Assembly: GCA_041752395.1 (NCBI GenBank)
Contig: JBGSWN010000215.1
Location: forward strand, 66,960-130,959
Length of the DNA: 64,000 nucleotides
Reading direction: 5' to 3'
DNA from: UBA6168 sp041752395
Lineage (GTDB): Bacteria; Bacteroidota; Bacteroidia; Chitinophagales; Saprospiraceae
The notes under the pieces were generated by a model that made no database searches, was not told the origin of the DNA, and saw only the letters and a list, made by a program, of their open reading frames with translations. Position numbers and translations under genes: made by a program. Within the stretch, counting starts at the first letter, position 1; each line of letters opens with the position of its first letter. Shown piece after piece: positions 32,526 to 41,759 of the stretch.

Positions 32526-35348
32526 TTATTCTTTCACCAATTTCATGGTGTGCTGCTGGCTTCCATCTATAATTTTCAGCATATACATACCGGAAGGCAA
32601 ATTGGTCAATGGGATTTGTAATTGCTGCTGCCCTTGCGTCAGATGGTAGTCTGCTTTCCAAACCTGCTGACCGGCCATACTTTGGAGGCTGAGCTGTGCT
32701 TCGCCTGTGCCTAGTTGCGATTTTTTATCCCAAATAAGGTTCACCACCTCTCCAGCGGGATTAGGGTATAGGTTCAATGCATCCTGGGCTGGCTTTTCTT
32801 CTTTGGCGTCGCTTGGATTAAACACAATGGCGGATGGTGCCGAATTGCCCCAGAACTGGCCCGTGAGCAGGTTCATCGTCACGGTGAAGGTGCTGGTGCA
32901 ACCGTCAAAAGCATCGATGGTCAGTGAGACCGTGAAAGTACCGGGCTGTGCGTAAATATGCACAGGGAATTGTTCCGTGGAAGTATTGCCATCGCCGAAG
33001 TCCCAGGCATAATTCGCTGCGCCAAAGGGGAAGGATAAATCTTGGAACGAAACCTCCAAGCCCGACACTTGCGGGAGGAACAAGGCTTGGCAAGTGCTGG
33101 TGTAATAGGCAACCGTATCAGCCCATAACAACATGGAATAAGTGTTGGTGCAGGAGTCCTGAATATCGCTGACCGTGAGCGTGGTGAGGTAAATCCCGGG
33201 CGCTGGGAAAATGTGGGTTGGATTCTGCTCAGTGCTGGTTTCGCCATCACCAAAGTTCCAAAACCAAGTGTCCACGCCAGGGGAAGAAAAATCGAGGAAG
33301 TTGAGCGACATAAGGTCATTGGGGTTTTGTTCGAACCAGAAATAGGAATAGCAGGCAGGCAGGCCCGTGTAATCATAAACGTTTACTGGATAAGTAATCG
33401 TACTGGTACAACCCGAATCGGAGGTGATGCTCAAGGTCACTGTGTATTCGCCAAAGTCAGCGTAGCTGTGATGCGGGTTTTGTTCGGTGCTGGTCGTTCC
33501 ATCGCCAAAGTCCCAAAGCCAGTTGGTAAACTCGCCAAAGCTTATGTCCTGGAAGAATATGCCCAAACTGTCCAAACCATCCTGATAGTAGTAAAACGAT
33601 GCTTGGCAATAGTTGATGTCCTCGCAATTTTCATAGTCGAAATAGCCATTGCACTCCGCATAGCAAGCATTGCTAAACGTGAAGAAGGAACCATCGGGTT
33701 CTACCACGCAGACTGGCGTATAGTCGCCAGGGCAAACACAAGGACTCAAGCCAGAACCAGCCAAAATATCGAAGGTAATGACAGATTGGCAGCCATCTTC
33801 AAAAGTGACCGTCAGCGATACGAAGTAAACGCCAGCAGTCGGAAAGGAATGTATTGGGTTTTGCTCCGTGCTGGTGGTACCATCCTGAAAGTTCCAGCTC
33901 CAACTCGCCACATTGCTGCCTGTAAAGCTGAACGACTGGTCATAGAAAATAATACCAAGCGGGTCCTGCCAGTCATGGGTAAAATAATAGCTGGCCTGGC
34001 AATTGGTCTGCCCATCACCTACGATGAGGTGATACGTATGATAGGCAACACAGCCATCGCTACCTGTTACCTCCAGGCCAACGAAATAAAACCCTTCGTT
34101 CCCGTAAGTATGCACTGGGTTTTCTTCCACACTACTGCTCCCATCGCCAAAATACCAATGGTAGCTTAGGCTATCGCCATAGCTGTTATCAGTGAACTGG
34201 TAGGTAAACGCTGCCGAATCAATCAGGGTTACGCCAAAATCGGCAAAGCAATAAGTGGCCCCGTTGCAGTTTTCATAATCCGTGAACCCAAGGCAATCGG
34301 CATAGCAGCTGTTCTCCAAAGTCACTTCCAAACCTGCGGAAGTGGTTAAGCAAACGGGTGCATGGTAATTGGGGCAATCGCAGGCCGAACCCACCAATAC
34401 CAGACTGTAATAGGTTTTGGTGCAGCCCGAAGCTGTGACGATGGTCAATGTTACCAAGTACCCTTCATTATTGCCAAAAGTATGGACTGGATTTGCCTCA
34501 ACGCTGGTTGCGCCATCTCCAAAATCCCAAGCATAGCTTACGACTTCGCCAAAACTGAAGCTGATAAAGGAAACTGTATTCAGCGACGTTGAATCGTTGA
34601 AGTGAAAGTAAAAATAGGTATCGCAGGATGTAGGGTCAAAACAAGGTGTGACATCCTCATAACCATAACATTGCGCTTCGCAAAGGTTATTGAAACCAAC
34701 TTGAGTGCTGTCCGGCAGATAAGTACAATAAGCTGCAAAATAATTCGGGCAGTTACATGCCAAAAGGTCTCCTACTAAAACCCAATAGGCTAACGTATTG
34801 GAGCAACTATCATTGCTTACGGTCAAACTAATGAACTTGTAGCCAGGTTCCAAGTAAGTATGCGTTGGATTTTGAGCTGTACTGATTGCCCCATCTCCAA
34901 AATCCCAAAGATAGTCAGGAGAAGCAGCCAAAGAATAGTCTATGAAATTGAGCGTGAGAGGGTCGGTCGGGCTATGTTCGTAAGAATACGAGGCTTGGCA
35001 GGTTGTGGCCGGGTTGCAAAGCAGGAAATTGAGGCTTGTCGAACCGGAAAACGGGATGATATTTTCGTAAAAGTAAATATCGTCCGTGCATACATTGTAG
35101 GTACTTACCAATAGCGGCGGGTTTATTCCCCCAGGAAAGTCAATTGACATGGAATAGTTGCCCAGTGAATCGGTTATTGCCGCTTGGTAATAAAGGTAAT
35201 CCTGAGAATAGGCTGCCACATAATAGCTGGCGCCCGGTTGGTCGAAGACTTGCAAATTGCCTGTAATCGTAAAAGTATAGGCACTGGCTTTCTGGGCAAA
35301 GAACAGCAGCAAAAAGGCTGAAAAAACCGTTAGTAAAAACTTTTTCAT
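32526..35348 (-). CDS. Large T9SS surface protein with seven PKD and three Kazal-like domains
   Basis: A 940-residue protein from the ATG at 35348 (signal peptide 'MKKFLLTVFSAFLLLFFAQ'). About 80 residues of a carboxypeptidase-regulatory-like domain come first. Then seven PKD domains ('WDFGDG.tS..qNP.H.Y' pattern) alternate with three Cys-rich inserts of 35-40 residues: 'CNCPNYFAAYC', 'CDCPNYHAPVC' and 'CVCPGDYTPVC' each followed by 'C.A.C.G...C'. These match the Kazal-type serine-protease-inhibitor layout (C-x-CP-x-Y-x-PVC ... N-x-C-x-A-x-C). It ends in a T9SS type A domain ('LNLYPNPAGEVVNLIW', 'MYMLKIIDGSQQHTMKLVKE'). The role is probably adhesion with protease-inhibitory protection at the surface, which is inference. 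A terminator follows. Confidence 0.85.
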   Translation of the reverse strand: MKKFLLTVFSAFLLLFFAQKASAYTFTITGNLQVFDQPGASYYVAAYSQDYLYYQAAITDSLGNYSMSIDFPGGINPPLLVSTYNVCTDDIYFYENIIPFSGSTSLNFLLCNPATTCQASYSYEHSPTDPLTLNFIDYSLAASPDYLWDFGDGAISTAQNPTHTYLEPGYKFISLTVSNDSCSNTLAYWVLVGDLLACNCPNYFAAYCTYLPDSTQVGFNNLCEAQCYGYEDVTPCFDPTSCDTYFYFHFNDSTSLNTVSFISFSFGEVVSYAWDFGDGATSVEANPVHTFGNNEGYLVTLTIVTASGCTKTYYSLVLVGSACDCPNYHAPVCLTTSAGLEVTLENSCYADCLGFTDYENCNGATYCFADFGVTLIDSAAFTYQFTDNSYGDSLSYHWYFGDGSSSVEENPVHTYGNEGFYFVGLEVTGSDGCVAYHTYHLIVGDGQTNCQASYYFTHDWQDPLGIIFYDQSFSFTGSNVASWSWNFQDGTTSTEQNPIHSFPTAGVYFVSLTVTFEDGCQSVITFDILAGSGLSPCVCPGDYTPVCVVEPDGSFFTFSNACYAECNGYFDYENCEDINYCQASFYYYQDGLDSLGIFFQDISFGEFTNWLWDFGDGTTSTEQNPHHSYADFGEYTVTLSITSDSGCTSTITYPVNVYDYTGLPACYSYFWFEQNPNDLMSLNFLDFSSPGVDTWFWNFGDGETSTEQNPTHIFPAPGIYLTTLTVSDIQDSCTNTYSMLLWADTVAYYTSTCQALFLPQVSGLEVSFQDLSFPFGAANYAWDFGDGNTSTEQFPVHIYAQPGTFTVSLTIDAFDGCTSTFTVTMNLLTGQFWGNSAPSAIVFNPSDAKEEKPAQDALNLYPNPAGEVVNLIWDKKSQLGTGEAQLSLQSMAGQQVWKADYHLTQGQQQLQIPLTNLPSGMYMLKIIDGSQQHTMKLVKE

Positions 35349-35788
35349 GACATTTTTTTGGTGGAAACCCGAAGCCACAAGAAAATTGCGGATTTTCATT
35401 TTTTAAGAAATTAATGGACATGGGAAGCCATGTTTCAAGTGGAGTATGTGCTTAGTTAAGTGAAATGGTTGCCTAGCATTCCCATTGGCTGCCGTTTATG
35501 TGCAATGGGCGACATTTGATAAGGGTGGCGGACCCGCTACCCAAGGAATTTTTTGTAAAAATATGGCCTGAACAGCCTACAAGCTCGGCGAACTGTACCG
35601 CCGAAGTCCGCATCGGCGCTTTCCTATTTGCAAGTTTGTAACACACTTAATTTGAGGTTATTTTAAGACCTCCCTTGCCCAAAAACACCCTTTTACAGTT
35701 CATTTACATCCTTTTACAAGCAAAATACCGCATGATACTTGCACTGCCTGCATCTTTGCCGCATTGTTTCACCAATCAATTCAAAGTC
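35349..35788. other. Gene-free divergent spacer
   Basis: About 440 bp between the PKD protein (minus) and the BNR lipoprotein (plus). One small hairpin (ACATGG/CCATGT near 35418-35433) lies in the leader of the PKD gene. CATCTTTG near 35751 could be a weak -7 box for the downstream gene. Nothing else recognised. Confidence 0.5.
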
Positions 35789-36799
35789 ATGTATAGTTTC
35801 AAATTTGCTTTATTGTTCTTGTTCTCATCCTTCCTAGCTTGCCAGCAGGTACAGGAGAATGCAATTCCATTGGCTGAAGGGCTTGCCGTTGCCGTCAAGC
35901 AGGAAACAGGGAAAGCCCCGACGGCAGCGACCAATATCGTTCTTCAATCCGCAGATGGTGGGCAAACTTGGCAGGACATCAGCGCAGGGCTGCCTTTGGA
36001 TTTCAAACCTTGGGGGTTATTGGTTGGGGATAGCGAGGTTTATTTACGGGCTGAACATGAAATGTACCGCAGCAGCCCAGCTTCCACAAGCCCTGTTTGG
36101 GAAAAAGAAGCACTCGATGAAGACCCTGGCGTCGCCATTTTTCCGGGCCGGGCGGGGGTATTCACTTCCGCTACTGGTGGTCGACTTTTCCAAAAAGTGA
36201 AGGGAGCAGGTGTTTGGCTGCCAGTAGGCACCCAGTTAAAAGGCCATTCGATTTACACCATTTTTGAAAGTCCGGAGGGCAACTTGGTTATCGGCTGCGA
36301 CAACGGCATTTACAAATCCACTGACCATGCAAAAACCTGGAAACAGGTATTTTATGGGGGTTGGGTGATGCGCATGGTGGAGTCCGAAGGCGTGCTACTT
36401 TGCACCAACGAAGGCGGCATTTTGCGCTCCACTGATGGTGGCGAACATTGGGAAGTAGTGCTGAGCGAAGGTGGCGTGGGCATTGCCGTAGAGGTTATCA
36501 AGGGCGGGTTTGCTGCTATTACTTTCAATACCGAATCGGAGTCGAGAAGGATGCGCACTTCCACCGACGGTGGCAAAACCTGGCAGGCGATAGATGCGGG
36601 CCTTTCGGCTTCCATGGATATTAGCTCCATTAAGCAAATGGGTGAATACTTTTTTTGCGGCCATCCAGACGGCATTTACCGCTCTGGCGACCGTGGCAAA
36701 ACTTGGGAATTGATACTGCCTTCCATTCGGAAAAAGGTGTTCAATTTGTCCGTTTCGGGTGGCGTGATTTATGCGGTGCCAAGAGATGCGGGGTGTTGA
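35789..36799 (+). CDS. Lipoprotein with BNR/YCF48-like beta-propeller
   Basis: A 336-residue lipoprotein from the ATG at 35789 ('FALLFLFSSFLAC', Cys about 18). At least six 'S.DGG.TW' Asp-box repeats are spread along the protein ('LQSADGGQTWQDI', 'IYKSTDHAKTWKQV', 'LRSTDGGEHWEVV', 'MRTSTDGGKTWQAI', 'IYRSGDRGKTWEL'). Such repeats build sialidase, sortilin or YCF48-type propellers. No sialidase catalytic residues (FRIP, Arg triad) are visible, so I expect a binding or assembly role, not a hydrolase. An upstream ATG (35675) would add a long unnatural leader and is rejected. Ends before a hairpin at 36817. Confidence 0.75.
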   Translation: MYSFKFALLFLFSSFLACQQVQENAIPLAEGLAVAVKQETGKAPTAATNIVLQSADGGQTWQDISAGLPLDFKPWGLLVGDSEVYLRAEHEMYRSSPASTSPVWEKEALDEDPGVAIFPGRAGVFTSATGGRLFQKVKGAGVWLPVGTQLKGHSIYTIFESPEGNLVIGCDNGIYKSTDHAKTWKQVFYGGWVMRMVESEGVLLCTNEGGILRSTDGGEHWEVVLSEGGVGIAVEVIKGGFAAITFNTESESRRMRTSTDGGKTWQAIDAGLSASMDISSIKQMGEYFFCGHPDGIYRSGDRGKTWELILPSIRKKVFNLSVSGGVIYAVPRDAGC

Positions 36800-36816
36800 T
36801 AAATTGGAAAAGAATA

Positions 36817-36847
36817 GGGTTACTAAACTTATAGAGTTTAGTAACCC
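36817..36847. terminator. Stem-loop between convergent genes
   Basis: GGGTTACTAAACT (36817-36829) pairs with AGTTTAGTAACCC (36835-36847), a 13-bp perfect stem with a 5-nt loop. It lies between the convergent genes ending at 36799 and 37002. Only a weak T-run follows on either side. Confidence 0.55.
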
Positions 36848-36865
36848 CTTTGGAAATTATTAGGC

Positions 36866-36953
36866 CTCCCGCAGATTTCTTAGATTCACGCAGATTTTTT
36901 TCCTTGGAAATTCTGTGTGCATCATCTGCGAAAATCTGCGTTATCTGCGGGAG
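36866..36953. repeat. Palindromic 'CGCAGATTT' element
   Basis: CTCCCGCAGAT (36866-36876) and ATCTGCGGGAG (36943-36953) are inverted repeats; inside are further CGCAGAT/ATCTGCG blocks. Flanked by AATTATT on the left (36855-36861) and AATTATT on the right (36954-36960), which could be a 7-bp target-site duplication. Confidence 0.6.
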
Positions 36954-37001
36954 AATTATTTTTGTTGCTGCTTCTTTGATAAGAGCTTGTTTGGAATTTG
37001 A

Positions 37002-38465
37002 TCACTCTACCCCACCCCAGCACAAATATTTCATCACTAAAAAATCATCCATACCATACTTCGAGCCTTCCCGCCCGAAGCCGCTTTCTTTTATGCCGCC
37101 GAATGGCGCAACTGCCGTGGAAATCATGCCCGTGTTGATACCGACCATGCCATATTCCAACGCCTCGGCCACCCGCCAGATGCGGGCATAATCCCTTCCA
37201 TAAAAATAGGATGCCAAGCCAAACGGCGTGTCGTTGGCCAAGCGGATGACCTCCTCCTCCGTCTCGAATTTCATGACCGGGGCGATGGGGCCGAAAATCT
37301 CTTCCGAGCTGATTTCCATATCGGTGGTAATCCCCGTCAGCACCGTGGGTTCGTAGAAAGAACCATTGCCAGCATTGGCTTTTGGTTGGCCGCCCGTCAG
37401 CACTTTTGCGCCTTTTGAGGTGGCATCTTTGACGAGCCGCTGCACTTTCTCCATAGCATCTTTATTGATGAGCGGGCCAATTTCAATGCCCTCGCTCATG
37501 CCGTTCCCGACGGGCAATTGGCTGGCTGCTTCGGCGAGTTTTTGGGTGAACTTTTCATAAATGCCCGCCTGTGCGTAAAGGCGGTTGGCACATACGCAGG
37601 TCTGTCCGGCATTGCGGTATTTTGAAGCGATAGCGCCTGCCACGGCAGCATCCAAATCAGCATCGTCGAAGACAATGAACGGGGCGTTGCCACCGAGTTC
37701 GAGCGACAGTTTTTTCACCGTGCCAGCGCATTGCGCCATGAGCTTTTTGCCAATTTCAGTGGAGCCGGTGAACGAGAGTTTCCGAACCAGCGGGTTGTCC
37801 GTCAGTTCCTTTCCCACCGCTGGGGCATGACTGGTGGTGATTATGTTCAAAACGCCCGGCGGGAAGCCTGCTTCCTCCGCCAATGCAGCCAGTGCGAGCG
37901 CCGAAAGCGGCGTGTCCTCGGCGGGTTTGACGACCACCGTGCAGCCTGCGGCCAATGCCGGGGCCACTTTTCGGGTTATCATCGCATTGGGGAAATTCCA
38001 CGGGGTGATGGCCGCTGCCACCCCGATAGGCTGGCGGATGGTCATGATGCGCAGGCCCTTGCCGTGGCCAGGAATGACGTCACCATAGACCCGCCTCGCC
38101 TCTTCCGCAAACCACTCCACGAAGGAAGCGCCGTAGCGAATTTCGCCTTTGGCTTCCGCCAGCGGTTTACCCTGTTCGGTGGTGAGGATGGTTGCGAGGT
38201 CGTCGAGGTTTTCCATTTGCAGGGCGTACCATTTTTTCAAAATCTTGGCCCGTTCTTCGGCGGTTTTGTCCCGCCAAGCGGGGAAGGCTTTTGCGGCAGC
38301 ACCAATGGCTGCGCTGGTCTCGGCAGCACCCATGTCTGGCACGTTGCCGATGTGAGAACCGTCGTAGGGATTGGTGACAGGGAAGGTTTTGCCATTATAG
38401 GAATCAACCCAATGTCCGTCAAAAAAAGCTTTGTCCCTGAGAAGGGTATTGTTCTTTAAATTCAT
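37002..38465 (-). CDS. gabD: NAD(P)-dependent succinate-semialdehyde dehydrogenase
   Basis: A 487-residue aldehyde dehydrogenase, last gene of the six-gene cluster. Catalytic Cys290 is in 'NAGQTCVCANR', the general base Glu256 in 'LSLELGGNAP', Asn157 in 'TPWNFPN' and cofactor-binding 'SFTGSTEIGKKL' precedes them. The overall pattern fits GabD/SSADH best: it oxidises succinate semialdehyde (or a related aldehyde) to succinate. In this context it would finish degradation of GABA formed from a diamine. The substrate is inferred. It follows the C45 gene with an 80-bp gap that contains a hairpin, and is transcribed in the same direction. Confidence 0.88.
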   Translation of the reverse strand: MNLKNNTLLRDKAFFDGHWVDSYNGKTFPVTNPYDGSHIGNVPDMGAAETSAAIGAAAKAFPAWRDKTAEERAKILKKWYALQMENLDDLATILTTEQGKPLAEAKGEIRYGASFVEWFAEEARRVYGDVIPGHGKGLRIMTIRQPIGVAAAITPWNFPNAMITRKVAPALAAGCTVVVKPAEDTPLSALALAALAEEAGFPPGVLNIITTSHAPAVGKELTDNPLVRKLSFTGSTEIGKKLMAQCAGTVKKLSLELGGNAPFIVFDDADLDAAVAGAIASKYRNAGQTCVCANRLYAQAGIYEKFTQKLAEAASQLPVGNGMSEGIEIGPLINKDAMEKVQRLVKDATSKGAKVLTGGQPKANAGNGSFYEPTVLTGITTDMEISSEEIFGPIAPVMKFETEEEVIRLANDTPFGLASYFYGRDYARIWRVAEALEYGMVGINTGMISTAVAPFGGIKESGFGREGSKYGMDDFLVMKYLCWGGVE

Positions 38466-38486
38466 ATTTTAAAAAGGTTTATGAGG

Positions 38487-38537
38487 GTTGATGAGGGTTG
38501 ATGGGTTTATTCTATCAACCCATCAACCCTTATCAAC
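38487..38537. repeat. 21-bp inverted repeat in the operon gap
   Basis: GTTGATGAGGGTTGATGGGTT (38487-38507, in two halves) pairs with 38517-38537 at 20 of 21 bases. It lies between the C45 gene stop and the gabD start, so it would sit in the middle of a polycistronic transcript. Confidence 0.75.
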
Positions 38538-38545
38538 ACAAAAAA

Positions 38546-39790
38546 TCACTTGCGCCATTTTTGGCCATATTTCTTGCCGAGGACCGACCAAAAATCCGCC
38601 ACGATTTCCCATGGTATTTGGCCTCGGCGTTTGATTTCGCTTCGCAAATTTTTCAATAGCAGCTTGGATTTTGGAGAACTTGGCTCGTCCATTGACGCTA
38701 CCAATGACTCAGCGACAGTCTCTTGCCAATCCAGCATCGCCGTTTCTGGCTGGTAAGTTTCTTCCGTGGTTTCCGCTGGGACATTGACCCGACTATCTGT
38801 TTTTACTGCTGGTGCGTGCTCACTAAACTTAATCAGCCTTTCACCTTCCTGAAAATCATCAAAGGTTTGCAGCCAATCTTCATTGGGCCAATGCATTTGT
38901 ACAGTGCCTTCCATTGGGTGGTAAACGGCGGTGTAAAGCGTACCGAACCCCTCCCGGAAGCGGGTATTGTAGAGCGGTGGCTGAAGAAATGCTGCTATCG
39001 CCGCAGTTTCATCCGGACAGTCCTCCGATAGCATATTTTCCAAAAAAACAGCCCGCTCAACAGTCTTGTTGAAATGGGCGTTCTCGTGCCAGTCAATGAC
39101 CCCTTGGTGGTTGGTGGCCAAAGTTGCATCCGTGACAAGTGGGATTTTGTCGGGGGCCAGTTGCACGGTTTTGAACTCACCACTCCGGTCAATCACCGTA
39201 ACATTGTAGGACATGTGCGAAGGTATCCGTGTCAACGTTTCGACCGCTTCCTCCACTGTGGAGCAAAACTCCAGGACATAACGCAAAATAAACGGAATGC
39301 CAAACCCGTCTCCAACCACACGTCGGCCGCCAAAGGTGAGTGAAATGGCCAGTCCATCCTCGTTCATGCCATCGAGTAAGCCTATCAGGCAATCGCTGCT
39401 ACCAATCACTTTTTTCCCGTTCCATGCGGTGAGTAGTTGCGTGCCCTCGATAAGGTCGGGGTGGTAATCGTAGTTGCGGACTAGCTGTACCGTTCCCAAT
39501 GACAAAACCGCCTGTGAGCATCCACTGATGTAGGCAGGTGGCTGATAACCGGTGAGGAAACGGGCAGCAACTTCGCCATTGCCCGCCAACGCACAAAGGC
39601 GTTCGTAGGTAGGCAGCATCTCCGGCATGTGGCGTTTCAATGCAGCTAGCGAAGTATTCAAATCAGGCGTGTATGCAACTCCTTTCGAAGCATACCAAGC
39701 ATGGTAAGCAGCCCAATAAGTATTGAACAGTTTTTGCCATTTTGGGCCTGGCCGGGTTGGCTCTGAGATGGCATTAAACGTTAATTGCAT
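38546..39790 (-). CDS. C45-type Ntn hydrolase / acyltransferase
   Basis: A 414-residue protein of the C45 autoproteolytic Ntn-hydrolase family (penicillin acyl transferase / linear amide hydrolase type). The likely N-terminal nucleophile after self-cleavage is Cys91 in 'ISGCSQAVL'. Further family signatures are 'VRNYDYHPDL', 'GLLDGMNEDGLAISLTFGG' and 'LATNHQGV'. Such enzymes hydrolyse or transfer amides (acyl-amino compounds). Between the ATP-grasp ligase and SSADH in this cluster, it would suit removal or transfer of an acyl or aminoacyl group from an amine; this is inference. It carries a long C-terminal extension (about residues 330-414) with a Pro/Glu-rich linker. The 195-bp leader holds nested hairpins. 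Confidence 0.8.
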   Translation of the reverse strand: MQLTFNAISEPTRPGPKWQKLFNTYWAAYHAWYASKGVAYTPDLNTSLAALKRHMPEMLPTYERLCALAGNGEVAARFLTGYQPPAYISGCSQAVLSLGTVQLVRNYDYHPDLIEGTQLLTAWNGKKVIGSSDCLIGLLDGMNEDGLAISLTFGGRRVVGDGFGIPFILRYVLEFCSTVEEAVETLTRIPSHMSYNVTVIDRSGEFKTVQLAPDKIPLVTDATLATNHQGVIDWHENAHFNKTVERAVFLENMLSEDCPDETAAIAAFLQPPLYNTRFREGFGTLYTAVYHPMEGTVQMHWPNEDWLQTFDDFQEGERLIKFSEHAPAVKTDSRVNVPAETTEETYQPETAMLDWQETVAESLVASMDEPSSPKSKLLLKNLRSEIKRRGQIPWEIVADFWSVLGKKYGQKWRK

Positions 39791-39839
39791 TAATCTTTTG
39801 TTGAAAATAGTGTGGCTAGACGGGGTATTTGAATTAAAC

Positions 39840-39971
39840 AGCTGTCACTCCCCGATGTTGCCCCTTGACCGCCGTTTCATCAAATTGAAGTTAAACGGAA
39901 GTATCTGTCAAAACCCAGCAGTGACAGCTTTTTTGAATTATCTATAAAAAGGGAACTACCGAAAAAGGTAG
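39840..39971. promoter_or_regulatory. Nested hairpins in the leader of the C45 gene
   Basis: AGCTGTCACT (39840-39849) pairs with AGTGACAGCT (39920-39929) around a 70-nt region with an inner stem CCGTTT (39872-39877) / AAACGG (39893-39898). Near 39956-39971 a small CTACC/GGTAG stem follows the ATP-grasp stop. They could be a structured 5' leader or a weak partial terminator. Confidence 0.5.
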
Positions 39972-39984
39972 CACCCTACTTGTT

Positions 39985-41688
39985 TTACATAAACTTGAAT
40001 CCCCCTGAATCGGCCAATCTTGCCTCAATTTCAAGCGGTTTCAAAGGCGGTACAGACTTATAATTTGTACGAACCGCATTGGTCCATTTTTCGGCTCGTT
40101 TGGTCAGCTTAAAGTCGTCGGTCATCAAACGGCCCCGCATCACGAGTATGCCCATATCTGCGCCTTCATACAGGTAGTCACCTTTTCGGGTAATACGAAG
40201 GAAAAACGCCTCATCATCCAGCTCCACATAACGTCGGTGGGTGTCCATACGGTCGAACAGCATAGAGCCATCGTCCTGCAATCGCCAGATGCCGGAGCGT
40301 GGTGCTTCCGTCACATATTCGATGGTGTCTGCGGTATGCTTGACCACGAGTTGGCTCCAAGTGTCGATATTGTCGGGATTCCCCCAACGGCGGTTGAGTT
40401 CATCCACGTCCAGTTCATAGTCTTGGTCCATCCATTCTAGGATATGGAAGATAAAAAGCGGGGCGTCCGCCAGTGCAAATACAGCGTGATTGGTGATGGA
40501 ACTGGCGCCCGTTACCCGTGGGTTCAGCTCGCCGAGGTAAATATTGTTGTCGTCTTGGTCAATCAAAAAGTCTAGCTCGAAATAGCCTTTGTAGCCTTCT
40601 TTGCGAAGCTGGTCGCCGAACTGCTGCGTATATTTTCTTGCTTTTTCACGGATTTCTGGTGTGAATGCTTCAGGGAAAATCTCGTTGCCGCACCAGCCGC
40701 CTTTATAGGGCGTCAATTCTTTGAACCCGACCAATTCCGTCATAAGTGGTGCAGTTATGGTACCATGGCGGGTCACGCAAGCTTCAATAGCCGAGCCTCG
40801 GCAGTTGATGCGCTTCATGATTTTAACCTCTTTTTCCTTTTCTATTTCCTCTGCATATTTCTTGTATTCTGCCTCATTGGAAATAAAGAAAGTGGTGTGG
40901 CCAGAGTCGCCAAATGGGGTTTGTACCACGAGATGCTCGCCCAGTTTTTTGGATACGCTCCGCAAATGCTTGTAGTCTTTTACATTGGAAAGCACATACG
41001 GTACACATGGCACATTGGCTTTCTCGGCAATGCGGTTGGTATTTACCTTATTATCAAGAGAGTTGCGCAGCTCTGCGGACGGGAAAGTGATTTCCAGCCC
41101 CAGCTTCCTGGCCATGGCCTCTGTTTTTTCATCAAACATAAGAAAAAGCGCTTTGTCTTTTTGCCCTTTTTTCTTGTTCTTTTTGATATAGTTTATCACT
41201 TCTGGGTGTTTCAGAAGGTAATTATTGATGTCCTCAATGCTCTGGAATTCCTCATGTGGCATTTCTTCTTTTGGTGAAAAAACATTGGAGTGAAGTCCGT
41301 CAAAACACTCGATATAAGTGATGAATTTAAAACCTTTTATCCACTCATCGGCGCCCAAGAGGTTGAAATTGGTGGCACTTATGAAATATATCGGCGTATC
41401 GTTTCGGAAGAAGAATCGACGTATATCGGAAATACCTTTTAATGGTTTTATGATTGGCTTCGCAACCGCTTTTGTCACTTTCGCAGTGGGTTTGTCGGCA
41501 GTTTTTACAACTGGTTTTACGACAGCTTTTACTGCTTGCGCAATTGGCTTCGCTGGTACTTTTACTGCAGGCTTGCTTGTTTTTTCGATTGGAATCGAAG
41601 TAACGCTTTCTGCTGCTTTTACGGTTGCTTTCGCAACGGGTTTTTGTAGGCCATTTTGGGGTTTTTCTAATGATTTAGTCGTACTCAT
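39985..41688 (-). CDS. ATP-grasp ligase with Lys/Ala/Pro-rich N-terminal tail
   Basis: A 567-residue protein. Residues 1-85 are a low-complexity tail built from Lys, Ala, Pro, Val and Thr repeats ('KPVAKATVKAAE', 'KPAVKVPAKPIAQAVKAVVK'), like histone H1. The ATP-grasp core spans about 100-420, with 'NSLDNKVNTNRIAEKANVP', a Gly-Asp-rich 'TPFGDSGHTTFFI' loop and the metal-binding 'FELDFLIDQDD..LGELNPRVTGAS'. Similar genes are often annotated biotin carboxylase, but no biotin-binding or carboxyltransferase domain follows. ATP-grasp ligases join carboxylates to amines. Next to an amino-acid decarboxylase, the simplest substrate is the amine product, but that is inference. The role of the basic tail is unknown. 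Confidence 0.8.
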   Translation of the reverse strand: MSTTKSLEKPQNGLQKPVAKATVKAAESVTSIPIEKTSKPAVKVPAKPIAQAVKAVVKPVVKTADKPTAKVTKAVAKPIIKPLKGISDIRRFFFRNDTPIYFISATNFNLLGADEWIKGFKFITYIECFDGLHSNVFSPKEEMPHEEFQSIEDINNYLLKHPEVINYIKKNKKKGQKDKALFLMFDEKTEAMARKLGLEITFPSAELRNSLDNKVNTNRIAEKANVPCVPYVLSNVKDYKHLRSVSKKLGEHLVVQTPFGDSGHTTFFISNEAEYKKYAEEIEKEKEVKIMKRINCRGSAIEACVTRHGTITAPLMTELVGFKELTPYKGGWCGNEIFPEAFTPEIREKARKYTQQFGDQLRKEGYKGYFELDFLIDQDDNNIYLGELNPRVTGASSITNHAVFALADAPLFIFHILEWMDQDYELDVDELNRRWGNPDNIDTWSQLVVKHTADTIEYVTEAPRSGIWRLQDDGSMLFDRMDTHRRYVELDDEAFFLRITRKGDYLYEGADMGILVMRGRLMTDDFKLTKRAEKWTNAVRTNYKSVPPLKPLEIEARLADSGGFKFM

Positions 41689-41759
41689 TTATTAAAAAGT
41701 TTATGGATGAATTATTGATTGATTTTTAGTTTGGATTTAAAGGAGTTTATGAAAAGCAA

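Noticed and set aside
33213..34169. 318-codon plus-strand ORF
   Set aside because: Antisense shadow of the PKD/Kazal gene; opposite-strand frame of repeated coding DNA, with no start signal or domain.
39985..41688. Biotin carboxylase annotation for the ATP-grasp gene
   Set aside because: No biotin carrier or carboxyltransferase domain in or near it, and the context is amine metabolism.
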